Below are positions 1 to 9,766 of a DNA stretch of 64,000 bases, one piece after another. The notes beneath the pieces were generated by a model. It was not told the DNA's origin. It did no database searches and worked only from the letters and a program-made list of their open reading frames with translations. Source of the DNA: Natranaeroarchaeum sp042663585 (lineage in GTDB: Archaea > Halobacteriota > Halobacteria > Halobacteriales > Natronoarchaeaceae); NCBI RefSeq assembly GCF_042663585.1, contig NZ_JBHTAN010000006.1, positions 744,001-808,000 of the forward strand, in the 5' to 3' direction. Each line of letters opens with the position of its first letter. The stretch's first letter is position 1. A program made the translations under genes and the position numbers.

Positions 1-163
1 TCCGTGGGCATAGCTCACCGTAGACGCCGGTGGCCGAGGCGCGCTGTATGCGCGCCGACGGGGGAGGGCAGGCGGTGCGTGGCGGGAGAGACTGGGGAGG
101 AACTACTGCGACAGCGAGGCGACGACGAAAGTCGTTTGACCACCGCGACCACTAGAACGGACA

Positions 164-2053
164 GTGACAGACGAGTCCCCGACAGCCGACGGATCGACCG
201 AGGACCCCGAGGCATCCGACGACCCCACCGACCCTGCGCGAACGCTCTCCATGCGAGGCTTTCACGACGCCCTCGAAGGCCTCGGCCGACCGGTCGTGAC
301 GGCCAGCGAAGTCGCCCGTCAGAGCGACTGGACCCAGTCCGAAGCGATGGGCGCACTGGAGAACCTCGCCGCGTCCGAGGAGATCCAACACGTCGACGTC
401 GGCACCGATCCCGTGGTCTGGTTCCCCACCGACTGGGGCAAGCTTGCCGACCACGAGCGCGTCGTCCCGTTCCCCAAACGCCGCGAGATCGTCGTCGACC
501 AGCCGACCCAGTTCACCCGGGCACAGCTATCCCAGTTCGCCCATCTCGTCGACGTCTCCGGCGCGGAAGCGTACCGCTACGAGATCAGAAAGGAAGACAT
601 CTGGCAAGCGCCATACGAGTCTTTCGAGCGCCTGCTCCGAACCGTCCAGCAGGTGCTTCCCGACCGACTGCCCGAACTGGAGGAGTGGATCGAGGACCAG
701 TGGCGCAGAGCACGCCAGTTCCGGCTGGTGACCCACGAGGACGGCTACACCGTACTCGAAGCCCAGAGCGCCGAGTTGATGGGCAACGTCGCCAGACAGG
801 AACTCGAGGAGGCACAACTTCGCGCGCCCATCTCCGATACCGAAAGTTGGGTCGCCGAGGGCTCGGAGGCGTCGATCAAACGGACGCTTTACGAAGCGGG
901 CTATCCCGTTCAGGACGAGCGCGAACTGGAGGAGGGCGACCCGCTCGATATCTCGCTCGGCCTCGAACTGCGCGGCTACCAGCGCGACTGGGTCAATCGC
1001 TTCGTCGACGCGGGATCTGGCGTGCTTGTCGGCCCGCCGGGGAGCGGGAAGACCGTCGCCGCGATGGGGATCATGGAGGCAATCGGCGGGGAGACGCTGA
1101 TCCTCGTCCCGACCAGAGAGCTAGCGAGCCAGTGGCGCGACGAACTGCTCGCCCGCACCGACCTCACCGCCGAACAGATCGGAGAGTACCACGGCGGTAG
1201 CAAGGATATCCGGCCCATTACCATCGCCACCTATCAGACTGCGGGGATGGATCGGCACCGCTCGCTGTTCGACGGCCGACGCTGGGGGCTGATCGTCTAC
1301 GACGAGGTTCATCACATCCCTGCAGACGTGAGCCGCCGGAGTGCCGACCTCCAGAGTCGCCACCGACTCGGTCTCTCGGCGACGCCGATCCGCGAGGACG
1401 AGCGTGAGAAGGACATCTACACGCTGGTCGGCCAGCCGATTGGCACCGACTGGGACGAGCTGTTCGACGCCGGCTACGTCCAGGAGCCAGAAGTCGAGAT
1501 CCGCTACGTCCCGTGGGACGAGGAGGTCTACCGCTCGGAGTACGCGACCGCCGAGAGCCACGAGAAACGCCAGCTCGCTGCCGGAAATCCCGTGAAGATC
1601 GACGAGATCCGGTCGATCCTCGCCGACCACGGGAACTCGAAGACGCTCGTCTTCGCCGACTACATCGATCAGGGCGACGTGCTCTCCGAGGCGCTTTCGG
1701 TGCCGTTCATCAGCGGCGAGATGCCACACGCACGCAGGGAGAAGTTGTTCAGCCAGTTCCGCCAGGATGAGCGGGACATCCTGATCGTCTCCCGCGTCGG
1801 CGACGAGGGGATCGACCTCCCCGATGCAGATCTGGCGATACTGGCCTCGGGACTCGGTGGCTCCCGACGCCAGGGCTCACAGCGGGCCGGGCGAACGATG
1901 CGTCCCGCCGGTAAATCCCGCGTCTACGTCCTGGCGACTCGCGGGACGACCGAGGAGGATTTCGCTCAGCGACAACTGCAGCACCTCCGATCGAAGGGGA
2001 TTCGGGTCCAAGAAGTCGATAGCGAGCGTGTAAACGACGGACCGATTGAATAG
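164..2053 (+). CDS. XPB/Rad25-type superfamily 2 DNA helicase
   Basis: A 629-residue ATP-dependent helicase resembling archaeal XPB (Rad25), which in this family opens DNA for repair or transcription-linked processes. Walker A is GPPGSGKT at residues 290-297 and the Walker B/DEAH-type box is DEVHH at 380-384, followed by the SATP motif III. A C-terminal helicase lobe ends in the QxxGRxxRP motif VI (QRAGRTMRP). The first ~250 residues are extra compared with a minimal XPB core and look like a winged-helix region plus a helical region. The start is a GTG, the first usable codon of the open frame, and a later start is possible. The 163 bases before it show no gene I can support. The family call is firm; the exact cellular role is inferred. 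Confidence 0.85.
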   Translation: MTDESPTADGSTEDPEASDDPTDPARTLSMRGFHDALEGLGRPVVTASEVARQSDWTQSEAMGALENLAASEEIQHVDVGTDPVVWFPTDWGKLADHERVVPFPKRREIVVDQPTQFTRAQLSQFAHLVDVSGAEAYRYEIRKEDIWQAPYESFERLLRTVQQVLPDRLPELEEWIEDQWRRARQFRLVTHEDGYTVLEAQSAELMGNVARQELEEAQLRAPISDTESWVAEGSEASIKRTLYEAGYPVQDERELEEGDPLDISLGLELRGYQRDWVNRFVDAGSGVLVGPPGSGKTVAAMGIMEAIGGETLILVPTRELASQWRDELLARTDLTAEQIGEYHGGSKDIRPITIATYQTAGMDRHRSLFDGRRWGLIVYDEVHHIPADVSRRSADLQSRHRLGLSATPIREDEREKDIYTLVGQPIGTDWDELFDAGYVQEPEVEIRYVPWDEEVYRSEYATAESHEKRQLAAGNPVKIDEIRSILADHGNSKTLVFADYIDQGDVLSEALSVPFISGEMPHARREKLFSQFRQDERDILIVSRVGDEGIDLPDADLAILASGLGGSRRQGSQRAGRTMRPAGKSRVYVLATRGTTEEDFAQRQLQHLRSKGIRVQEVDSERVNDGPIE

Positions 2054-2172
2054 CGTTTTCGCAAGACGTAATCGGATAGTGTTAACCACATTAGGGGCTA
2101 TTTTTACCAGATAATATTTAATTTTCATACTTCGTTATATTTTAGTAATACAAACCTATATCTTACGAGAAG
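2054..2172 (+). promoter_or_regulatory. AT-rich promoter region of the pilin-like gene
   Basis: This 119-base gap is much richer in A and T than its neighbours and holds TATA-like stretches (taatatttaa near 2122-2131, and tatat near 2157) directly before the ATG at 2173. It is a plausible haloarchaeal promoter with a short or absent leader. It may also carry the end of the helicase transcript. Confidence 0.45.
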
Positions 2173-4695
2173 ATGACTTGGGAACGAATATCACACCGGG
2201 AAGACCGGGGCATCACTCCTGTGGTGGCGATCATTCTACTGTTCGGGCTCGTCGCGATAAGTGCGATGATCACCATGGTTGCCGGCATGAGTTTGATGGA
2301 TACGATCGAGACCCAGACCGATATCGAGCGGACACAGCAGAACTTCGACGTGACCTCACAACAGCTACAGCAGGCGGTAATAACTGGCGATCCCCAGGGA
2401 TTGCCCGATATGGCGGCATCGACCGAGCTACGATCCGGTACGACGACGATAGCGTTCAAGCGGGCGGACGTCGACTTCGACGAGGCGGACTACGATACTG
2501 ATTGGGAAAAAACGTCCTCTCCGTACGAGATAGATCTCAACTCCGTCCGGTACCAACCTGACGGCGCCAACGAGCAGTTCGTATTTGAAGGGGGTGGACA
2601 ATGGCGCGTCTCGGGCGACCGGGTCACTGTCCAGTCGGCACCCCAGTTCCAGTTCTCTTACGACGAGACGCTCGGTCTCGATGTCTCGCTCCTGAACGTC
2701 GACGACTCCTCGCAATTTTCTGGTGCCGATGTGGTCGCCCGGACTGAGGGGCCCGGATCGAATGCTATCGATGAGTCGAAACTCGCCGACGTTCTTGAGC
2801 ACGACGGGACCGACGGCGGTGAGGACATCGTGATCGAAATCGAAACCGAATACTACGAAGCATGGGAGGCGGCGCTGGAACGCCACAGCGACCTCGACCA
2901 CGAGCACATCAACTACTATCATGATCCGGACGAGGATCTGCTTCGCATCGCGATCAAACAGTTAGCGACCGAACGGTCGCCGACATTCAACGTCGACTCC
3001 ATCGATACCGTCACGGAAACCGTCGAGCACGGAGAGGACCTCGTTGTCGAGGTAACAGTCGGGAATACGGGGACTGCTCCCGGGAGTACGGCAGTCGATA
3101 TGTCTATCGAGGGAGATGCAATGGAGACCCTCTCGACAGACGAGTTATCGCCGGGCGAGCGGCAGACGATCACTTTCGAGTACGCCTCTAACCCCGGTGG
3201 TGGCGGTGCCGATGGCTCGCTAGTCGATGTCGGCGGGATCAGTAATCAGAAACATCAGATTGTCAGCCAGTACGACGAGTACGCCTTCGAGATAGCGACT
3301 GACAACGACAGCGGAACCGGGAGTTTCCTGTTTAGCCAGCCCAAAGCGTTCTACCGGATCGAAGCCCACGAGTACGATCCGAGTTCCGGCGTCGTCACCG
3401 CGGAGTTCACAAACATAGCGGGCGACATTCAGGAGTACGATGTTACCTTCCTGCTCGAAGGCGAAAGCGCCGACGGCGAAGTCGAAATATCGGAGGAGCG
3501 AACGCTTGAAGACCTCTCACAGCGATCCTGGGAGGAGTCGACCTACGAGATAGATATCAACCAGAGCCGACTCCCCTATGGCGAGTATACGTACACGATT
3601 GACGTCGCAGACACCAACTTCCCGTCAGCCCACAACAACAATCCGGACGCTAGCATTGCCACCGGAACGTTCGAGCTAAACGCCGGTAACGGCGTCGGTA
3701 CTGATCCCGGTGAGATCGTCGTTGACGAACCGACCGACGTGAACGTGAGCCTGATCGGGACGGAGATTTCGGCGGAGTGGTACGATCCGTGGGAGGACCA
3801 CTGGACAAAGCGGTGGGCTGGCGTCACGTCGTCGGCAGTGGTCGGTGACACGCGTTACCGGTTCCTCCCTGATGGCTCCACCCGAGAGATCGATCTCGAC
3901 GACCCACACACTACCGGGCCGGGAGCGGAGATGGAGGACTTCAATCTGAATACGTTCGGAACGCAAGAGCAAGTGTACGAACTCGAAGAGTCACTCGACG
4001 AGGGATCAGTTACGATCGAAGCGACGTACTGGCGGTGTGAGACGTACGAGTACGAAAGCAGCGATACGTACAACTCTCGGAACTACGATCACTACGAGTG
4101 TACTGATTTCGGTGATCCGATAACCGTCGACGTCTCTGACGGCGAAATCGACCCCGGTTCCGGGTTCGTAATGACCCGGGATCACCAACGGAACGATCTC
4201 CCGAATATCGAAGAAGGCTACGAACGCCAGCGAAGCGTCGCGGAGGTCTTCGATCACGGTACCGACGATGTCGAACTCCAGGAGGACGGACTCCAACTCG
4301 GCACAGAAGACTTTGCGTTCATGATGGAGGTGACAATGGATCAGGACGGGTTAGCAGACGAGTACGATCACGCCAGTGGGTACGACGGTGAATACTCCGA
4401 GGCGTTCGATTCGGCTGATCCGACACTTGCGAATCAAGCGGCCTGGGATATCGCTGGGGGGTACCGAGACAGATCACAGACGGATACCGGTGACCCCAAC
4501 TTCAACGACGTGATCGGTCTGGTCGAGGTCGACCCCGGCGAGTCCTACGTCGAGAGTGAAAACCCCCTCGACGAGGACCCGACTATAGACGGCGAACAGC
4601 GCGAGGTAGACACCGAGACGAGCGGCGTCAGCGGATCGACCGATGACGGTTCGCGCACCGTCGACGTGGGCGTCGACGAGATCGTAATCGGTTAG
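2173..4695 (+). CDS. Large secreted protein with type IV pilin-like N-terminus
   Basis: An 840-residue acidic surface protein. Residues ~13-40 form one hydrophobic helix beginning GITPVVAIILLFGLVA after a charged RED RG stretch. This is the layout of haloarchaeal pilin-type (PibD-processed) signal sequences, in which the helix remains on the mature protein. The rest is predicted extracellular. It includes a segment around residues 270-345 resembling a CARDB-type beta domain (VTVGNTGTAPGSTAV) and long Asp/Glu/Tyr-rich stretches with very few cysteines. Similar large proteins in haloarchaea are called DUF7289-like or type IV pilin N-terminal domain proteins. It is far longer than a normal pilin, so an anchored surface protein or minor tip component is more likely than a filament subunit. 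Its stop overlaps the stop of the convergent cysS by 4 bases. Confidence 0.7.
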   Translation: MTWERISHREDRGITPVVAIILLFGLVAISAMITMVAGMSLMDTIETQTDIERTQQNFDVTSQQLQQAVITGDPQGLPDMAASTELRSGTTTIAFKRADVDFDEADYDTDWEKTSSPYEIDLNSVRYQPDGANEQFVFEGGGQWRVSGDRVTVQSAPQFQFSYDETLGLDVSLLNVDDSSQFSGADVVARTEGPGSNAIDESKLADVLEHDGTDGGEDIVIEIETEYYEAWEAALERHSDLDHEHINYYHDPDEDLLRIAIKQLATERSPTFNVDSIDTVTETVEHGEDLVVEVTVGNTGTAPGSTAVDMSIEGDAMETLSTDELSPGERQTITFEYASNPGGGGADGSLVDVGGISNQKHQIVSQYDEYAFEIATDNDSGTGSFLFSQPKAFYRIEAHEYDPSSGVVTAEFTNIAGDIQEYDVTFLLEGESADGEVEISEERTLEDLSQRSWEESTYEIDINQSRLPYGEYTYTIDVADTNFPSAHNNNPDASIATGTFELNAGNGVGTDPGEIVVDEPTDVNVSLIGTEISAEWYDPWEDHWTKRWAGVTSSAVVGDTRYRFLPDGSTREIDLDDPHTTGPGAEMEDFNLNTFGTQEQVYELEESLDEGSVTIEATYWRCETYEYESSDTYNSRNYDHYECTDFGDPITVDVSDGEIDPGSGFVMTRDHQRNDLPNIEEGYERQRSVAEVFDHGTDDVELQEDGLQLGTEDFAFMMEVTMDQDGLADEYDHASGYDGEYSEAFDSADPTLANQAAWDIAGGYRDRSQTDTGDPNFNDVIGLVEVDPGESYVESENPLDEDPTIDGEQREVDTETSGVSGSTDDGSRTVDVGVDEIVIG

Positions 4696-6131
4696 AACCG
4701 GTACTCGACGCCGTCGTCCGAATCTTCGACAGTGACCCCGAGCGCTTCCAGGTCGTCACGCAGTGCATCGGCCCGCTCGTAGTTTCCTGCTTCGCGTTCG
4801 TCCTCGCGGACGTCGAGCACGAGTTCGACCAACTCCTCGGCGAGTCGCACGTTCCCGCCGGTCTCGCCGTCGAACGCGAACCCGAGCGCCTCGCCGCCGA
4901 ACGTCTCGAACGCCTCGATGGCGTCGGCCAGCCCCTGATAGTCGTAGGTTTCGTGCCCGACGTGTTTGTTTACAGCGCCGGCAATCTCCAGCAGGGCCGC
5001 GAGCGCCCTGCGCGAATTGAAGTTGTCGTTCATCGCACGCTCGAACTCCTCGCGGGCGTCCGCTACGGTCGCGCGGAGTTCCTCGTCGACGACTTTCGCC
5101 GCGGCGTCGGGACTGTCGGCGGCGTCGACCGCAGTCCGATAGCCCCGCTCGAGTCGCTCCCAGCGCTCGACGGCTTCGTCGAGTGCCGCCTCGCTGTAGG
5201 TCTGTCTGCTGTCGAACGCGGCCGACAGCAGAAACATCCGAATGGCGTTCGGGCCGAACTCGCGCACGGCGTTGCGGACGGTAAAGAAGTTCTCCAGACT
5301 GGAGGACATCTTCTCGCCCTCGGTTTCGAGCAGATTGACGTGGAGCCAGTAGCGGGCGAACTGCTCGCCGGTGGCGGCCTCGCTCTGGGCGATTTCGTTT
5401 TCGTGATGCGGGAAGATCAGGTCCTGTCCGCCGACGTGGATATCGATCGAATCGTCGAGATGGGTCGTGCTCATCGCCGAGCACTCGATGTGCCACCCGG
5501 GGCGCCCCTCGCCCCACGGGGACGCCCAGGTCTGTCCACCCGGGTCGGCGTCGTCGGGATGTGCCTCGCCGGCCTTCCAGAGCGCGAAGTCCGCGGGATT
5601 GCGCTTCTCGGAGCGTTCGTCAGGATCCCCCTGTGATTCGATCTCGTCGAGATCCTGATTCGAGAGTTTGCCGTACTCGTCGAACGTCGAGATGTCGAAG
5701 TAGACTGAACCGTTGGCCTCGTAGGCGTAGCCCCGGTCGAGTAGCGTCTCGACGAGGTCGATGATATCGGGGACGTGCTCGCTCACACGGGGGTAGACGT
5801 CCGCACGCTTGAGGTTCAGCGAGCGCATGTCCTCGATGGTCTCGCCGACGAAGTGACGAGCCACCTCGCTCTCGGTGTCGCCGTACTCCTCGTTGACTCG
5901 GGCGACGATCTTCTCGTTGACGTCGGTGAAGTTCTCGACGTGGCGGACGTCGTAGCCGAGATACTCCAGCCAGCGGTGCATCACGTCGACGTGGGCCCAG
6001 GCGCGGGCGTGACCGAGATGCGGGAGGTCCGAGACCGTCAGTCCACAGTAGTACAGGAGAACGGAGTCGGGGTCCTGTGGCTCGAACGGTTCCGTCTCGC
6101 CCGTCAGGGAGTTCGTGACCTGCAGCGTCAT
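4692..6131 (-). CDS. cysS: Cysteinyl-tRNA synthetase
   Basis: Class I aminoacyl-tRNA synthetase that charges tRNA-Cys with cysteine in the cytosol. The HIGH-type motif is HLGH at residues 38-41, just after Cys29 of the zinc site (YYCG). The KMSKS-type loop is KMSSS at 274-278, and the central sequence GWHIECSAM and the zinc ligands HHENE are present. The length of 479 aa is normal for the family. It is divergent from the DNA glycosylase gene, with a 99-base spacer for both promoters, and convergent with the pilin-like gene. Confidence 0.97.
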   Translation of the reverse strand: MTLQVTNSLTGETEPFEPQDPDSVLLYYCGLTVSDLPHLGHARAWAHVDVMHRWLEYLGYDVRHVENFTDVNEKIVARVNEEYGDTESEVARHFVGETIEDMRSLNLKRADVYPRVSEHVPDIIDLVETLLDRGYAYEANGSVYFDISTFDEYGKLSNQDLDEIESQGDPDERSEKRNPADFALWKAGEAHPDDADPGGQTWASPWGEGRPGWHIECSAMSTTHLDDSIDIHVGGQDLIFPHHENEIAQSEAATGEQFARYWLHVNLLETEGEKMSSSLENFFTVRNAVREFGPNAIRMFLLSAAFDSRQTYSEAALDEAVERWERLERGYRTAVDAADSPDAAAKVVDEELRATVADAREEFERAMNDNFNSRRALAALLEIAGAVNKHVGHETYDYQGLADAIEAFETFGGEALGFAFDGETGGNVRLAEELVELVLDVREDEREAGNYERADALRDDLEALGVTVEDSDDGVEYRF

Positions 6132-6230
6132 CTACCCGGTAGTTCTTCCAGCATGCGCTTGAATCCACCGACTGCCACCGTCCGGGAGGACTCGAAACCC
6201 ACAAGCCTTCGTCGGCCTACCCTCCCGGTA

Positions 6231-7124
6231 ATGCCCACGGGTGCGATACCGACGGCGTCGCTGGCGGGCGGGATGGATCTTCACCTCACCCTCGAAAGCG
6301 GCCAGTCGTATCTCTGGCGGCGCGAGGACGGTCGGATGTACGAGAACGCAACGGAAGGGTCGCCGTGGTACTACACGGTCGTCGACGGCGAAGTCGTCCG
6401 GGTTCGCCAGACCGAGTCGGCCATCGAGTGGCACGCCAGCACGGAGGCCGAACCGCTCGTCAGGGAACTGTTGCGCCTCGACGACGACCTCCCCGAAATC
6501 TTCGGGGCCGCCCCCGACGAGCAGATACTCGAGGCCGCCTACGAGTACGCCAGGGGACTCCGATTGGTCGCCGACCCGGTCTTTCCGACCCTGATCTCGT
6601 TTATTCTCTCCCAGCAGATGCGCGTCGAACGGATTCACTCGATGACGACGACGCTGGCCCGCGAATACGGCGCGGAAGTCGAGTTCGATGGCCAGACGTA
6701 TCGCGCCTTCCCGACGCCCGAGGAACTCGCCACAGCGTCCGAGAGCGAACTGCGTGACTTCGCTCTGGGCTATCGCGCCCCATACGTCGTCCGAACGGCA
6801 GAGATGGTCGCGGACGGCGATGCGCATCCGAACGAGGCTCTCGGACTCTCTTACGAGGACGCCCGCGAGAGCCTCACGCGCTTCGTCGGCGTCGGCGACA
6901 AGGTCGCGGACTGCGTCTTGCTGTTCTCGCTGGGCTATCTGGAGGCCGTCCCGCTGGATACCTGGATCCGGACGGCCATCGAGGACCACTTCCCCGACTG
7001 CGACTGCGGTAACTACGCCGAGACGTCACGGGCCATTCGCCAGCGCTTCGGCGTCGGTGACGGCGACGACTACGCGGGCTACGTCCAGACGTACGTGTTT
7101 CATTACCTGCGAACGCGCGAGTGA
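6231..7124 (+). CDS. OGG1-type 8-oxoguanine DNA glycosylase
   Basis: A 297-residue helix-hairpin-helix GPD glycosylase for base-excision repair of oxidised guanine. The HhH motif reads VGVGDKVADC, with catalytic Lys224 and the downstream catalytic Asp243 in AVPLDTWI, matching the spacing and wording of eukaryotic-type OGG1. FILSQQMRVERI matches the conserved helix before the HhH. The N-terminal ~110 residues resemble the OGG1 N-domain. The open frame extends far upstream inside cysS on the other strand. I chose ATG 6231 because the conserved sequence starts there and the longer version would run through cysS. It is divergent from cysS. Confidence 0.88.
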   Translation: MPTGAIPTASLAGGMDLHLTLESGQSYLWRREDGRMYENATEGSPWYYTVVDGEVVRVRQTESAIEWHASTEAEPLVRELLRLDDDLPEIFGAAPDEQILEAAYEYARGLRLVADPVFPTLISFILSQQMRVERIHSMTTTLAREYGAEVEFDGQTYRAFPTPEELATASESELRDFALGYRAPYVVRTAEMVADGDAHPNEALGLSYEDARESLTRFVGVGDKVADCVLLFSLGYLEAVPLDTWIRTAIEDHFPDCDCGNYAETSRAIRQRFGVGDGDDYAGYVQTYVFHYLRTRE

Positions 7125-7693
7125 GACGCCAGGGCGGGCGAGGTACGGTTCGGCATCGGCCAGCAGTGTGTGCAGGACTGAGACGATTAGCACCTTCCTC
7201 CTGCAGGGGACGCCGTGGGCGACGGCTGCGCGGGACCACGACCACATTCTACTACCGTGTCTCGACGATGTCCGGCGACCGACCGGTAGTCACGACCACG
7301 TCGCGCTCGCGGGCCCACCCCCCCCGTGTGAGACCCACACATACATTACCGAGGTCGCTCATACCGTCTCATGGATGTCAATAAAATACACTCTTCGTCG
7401 GGATACCAACAAGTATTATAAGGGGGTTACTAATCATAAATATGGTTTGGGGACAAGCTTATATAGCTTGGATTCTGTGACTAGCACACGATTCGGTGAC
7501 CGCCCGCCGGACCCCCACCCGGACTTCGACGCGTCTAGCACTGTTGAGTCGTTCATTGCCGAGTCACTCGTTGCGCGGAACGGTCTGGGGAGTGACAGCA
7601 CATGACATATACGATCCGAACCGACGGCGAACCGCCCGACGTGGCATCAGCCGCGACGATGGAACAGTCGACCGATCGGTGTTTATCGAAAGC
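7125..7693. other. 569-base intergenic region before the prkA operon
   Basis: No full-size gene is supported here. The first ~250 bases are GC-rich and featureless apart from an eight-C run near 7318. From ~7370 the sequence turns AT-rich and carries promoter-like boxes and a palindrome, listed separately. From 7602 a 31-codon leader ORF runs into the start of prkA. Confidence 0.6.
7411..7470 (+). promoter_or_regulatory. Putative promoter and palindromic operator of the prkA-spoVR operon
   Basis: Two TATA-like boxes are visible, tattataag at 7414-7422 and ttatata at 7459-7465. The second sits inside a perfect inverted repeat: CAAGCT at 7454-7459, a TATAT spacer, and AGCTTG at 7465-7470. A repressor bound there would mask the box. 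Transcription from either box would leave a leader of roughly 200 or more bases before prkA, which is long for haloarchaea. Confidence 0.4.
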
Positions 7694-7697
7694 ATGA
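7602..7697 (+). CDS. Possible leader peptide coupled to prkA
   Basis: A 31-residue ORF starting at ATG 7602. It ends in a TGA whose preceding A forms the ATG of prkA (ATGA at 7694-7697), the same overlap seen at the DUF444-spoVR junction downstream. It has no recognised domain. It might be a translated leader that couples ribosome flow into prkA, or it might be chance; no homology evidence is available here. Confidence 0.3.
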   Translation: MTYTIRTDGEPPDVASAATMEQSTDRCLSKA

Positions 7698-9766
7698 ACG
7701 GAGATACAGAAACGCTCGACGAGCTCAGTCAGGAGTACAGAGAGTCGATACCGTCAGACCTGCGTGAGACCAGATCCTTTGACTGGTATCTGGACGAGGT
7801 CTACGAGGATCCGAAGATAGCGCGGAACGCACACCAGCGGGTGGCTGACATGTTCGACCACTACGGTACCGAGTACGACGAGGAGGCAGGCGTCGTCGAG
7901 TACCACCTCGCGTCGGAGGATCCGCTTCACGACGGCGAAAACCGCTTTTTCGGCCGCGTAATACACGACTCGATGCACGAGTTCGTCAACAAGGTCAAAA
8001 GCGGTGCCCGACGGCTCGGCCCAGAACGCCGTATCAAACTGCTGCTCGGGCCAGTCGGGTCAGGTAAGTCCGCCTTCGACCAGCAGGTCCGGCGGTACTT
8101 CGAGGACTACACGATGCAGGAGGAGGGTCGGATGTACACCTTCCGGTGGACCGACCTCTGTTCGGTGATCGACGATCAGGACCCCGCCGACGACACGGTC
8201 CGATCGCCGATGAACCAGGACCCGCTCGTCCTGCTGCCGCTCGAACAGCGCCAGCAGGTCATCGACGGGATCAACGACCGACTAGAGGCCCCCTACACGA
8301 TCCGCAACGAGCAGTCGCTGGACCCGGAAAGCGAGTTCTACATGGACCGACTGCTGGGGCATTACAACGACGACCTGCAGAAGGTGCTCGAAAAACACGT
8401 CGAGATCATCCGGCTCACTGCCGACGAGAACAAGCGCCAGGCCCTGGAGACGTTCGAGCCGAAAGACAAAAAGAACCAGGACGAGACCGAACTCACCGGC
8501 GACGTCAACTACTCGAAAATCGCAGTCTACGGCGAGTCCGACCCGCGCGCGTTCGATTACTCCGGCGCGTTCTGTAACGCGAACCGCGGCGTCTTCTCGG
8601 GCGAGGAGCTACTGAAACTCCAGCGGGAGTTCCTCTACGACTTCCTGCATGCAACCCAGGAACAGACGATCAAACCGAAGAACAACCCCCGGATCGATAT
8701 CGACCAGGTGATCGTCGGCCGGACGAACATGCCGGAGTACAAGGACAAGAAAGGCGACGAGAAGATGGAAGCGTTCAACGACCGCACCAAGCGGATCGAC
8801 TTCCCCTACGTCCTGTCCTATGACCAGGAAGCCGAGATCTACCGAAAACTGCTCGGCAACGCCGACGTGCCCGACATCCACGTCGAACCGCATACCCTGG
8901 AGATGGCCGGGCTGTTCAGCGTCCTCACGCGGATCGAGGAGCCGGATACGGACACGGTCGACCTGCTTCAGAAAGCCAAAGCATATAACGGCGAGGAGGA
9001 CGAGGCCGACGAAGTCGACGTGAAGAAACTGCGTGAGGAAGCCTCGACCACGGCGGAGATCGGTGAAGGAATGGACGGTATCTCGCCCCGGTTCATCGGC
9101 GATGAGATAGCCGAAGCGATCATGGACAGCAAACATCGCGGCCGTGGCTTTCTCTCGCCGCTGATCGTCTTCAACTTCTTCGAGGAGAACCTCGAACATC
9201 ACGGCTCGATCCCCGAGGACAACTTCGAGACGTACTACCGCTACCTCGAACGCGTCCGCGAGGAGTACCGCGAGCGAGCCATCGAGGACGTCCGCCACGC
9301 CCTGGCGTACGACGTCGACGAGATCCGTCGACAGGGCGAGAAGTATATGGACCACGTCATGGCCTACATCGACGACGACACCGTCGAAGACGAGATCACG
9401 GGCCGCGAACAGGAACCGGACGAGACCTTCCTGCGCTCGGTCGAGGAGAAACTCGACATCCCCGAGGACCGGAAAGACGACTTCCGACAGGAGGTCAGCA
9501 ACTGGGTTTCCCGGCGTGCACGCGAGGGTGAGGCGTTCAATCCGCAGGACAACGAGCGGCTTCGCCGCGCGCTCGAACGCAAACTCTGGGAGGATAAGAA
9601 ACACAACATCAACTTCTCGGCGCTGGTCAGCGCGAACGAGTTCGACGACGACGAGCGCTCGGCGTGGATCGACGCGCTCGTCAAGCAGGGCTACAGCGAG
9701 GACGGTGCGCGCGAGGTGCTCGAGTTCGCCGGTGCCGAGGTCGCAAAGTCCGAACTAGAACAGTAA
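7694..9766 (+). CDS. prkA: PrkA family serine protein kinase, first copy
   Basis: A 690-residue PrkA protein, the family of Bacillus PrkA and E. coli YeaG. These are cytosolic AAA-fold proteins with reported Ser/Thr kinase activity that act in nutrient and stationary-phase stress responses. The P-loop GPVGSGKS is at residues 119-126. An AAA core follows, with the characteristic GRTNMPEYKDKK segment and the C-terminal PrkA domain. The open frame continues upstream to a GTG at 7496, but conserved PrkA sequence begins at the ATG at 7694. It is the first gene of a four-gene set and its TAA overlaps the ATG of the second kinase (TAATG). Its direct substrates cannot be read from the sequence. Confidence 0.92.
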   Translation: MNGDTETLDELSQEYRESIPSDLRETRSFDWYLDEVYEDPKIARNAHQRVADMFDHYGTEYDEEAGVVEYHLASEDPLHDGENRFFGRVIHDSMHEFVNKVKSGARRLGPERRIKLLLGPVGSGKSAFDQQVRRYFEDYTMQEEGRMYTFRWTDLCSVIDDQDPADDTVRSPMNQDPLVLLPLEQRQQVIDGINDRLEAPYTIRNEQSLDPESEFYMDRLLGHYNDDLQKVLEKHVEIIRLTADENKRQALETFEPKDKKNQDETELTGDVNYSKIAVYGESDPRAFDYSGAFCNANRGVFSGEELLKLQREFLYDFLHATQEQTIKPKNNPRIDIDQVIVGRTNMPEYKDKKGDEKMEAFNDRTKRIDFPYVLSYDQEAEIYRKLLGNADVPDIHVEPHTLEMAGLFSVLTRIEEPDTDTVDLLQKAKAYNGEEDEADEVDVKKLREEASTTAEIGEGMDGISPRFIGDEIAEAIMDSKHRGRGFLSPLIVFNFFEENLEHHGSIPEDNFETYYRYLERVREEYRERAIEDVRHALAYDVDEIRRQGEKYMDHVMAYIDDDTVEDEITGREQEPDETFLRSVEEKLDIPEDRKDDFRQEVSNWVSRRAREGEAFNPQDNERLRRALERKLWEDKKHNINFSALVSANEFDDDERSAWIDALVKQGYSEDGAREVLEFAGAEVAKSELEQ

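Noticed and set aside
4..1200. Long open frame of 398 codons overlapping the helicase
   Set aside because: Arg/Pro/Gly-rich translation without domains, in another frame of a well-supported gene: typical shadow of GC-rich coding DNA.
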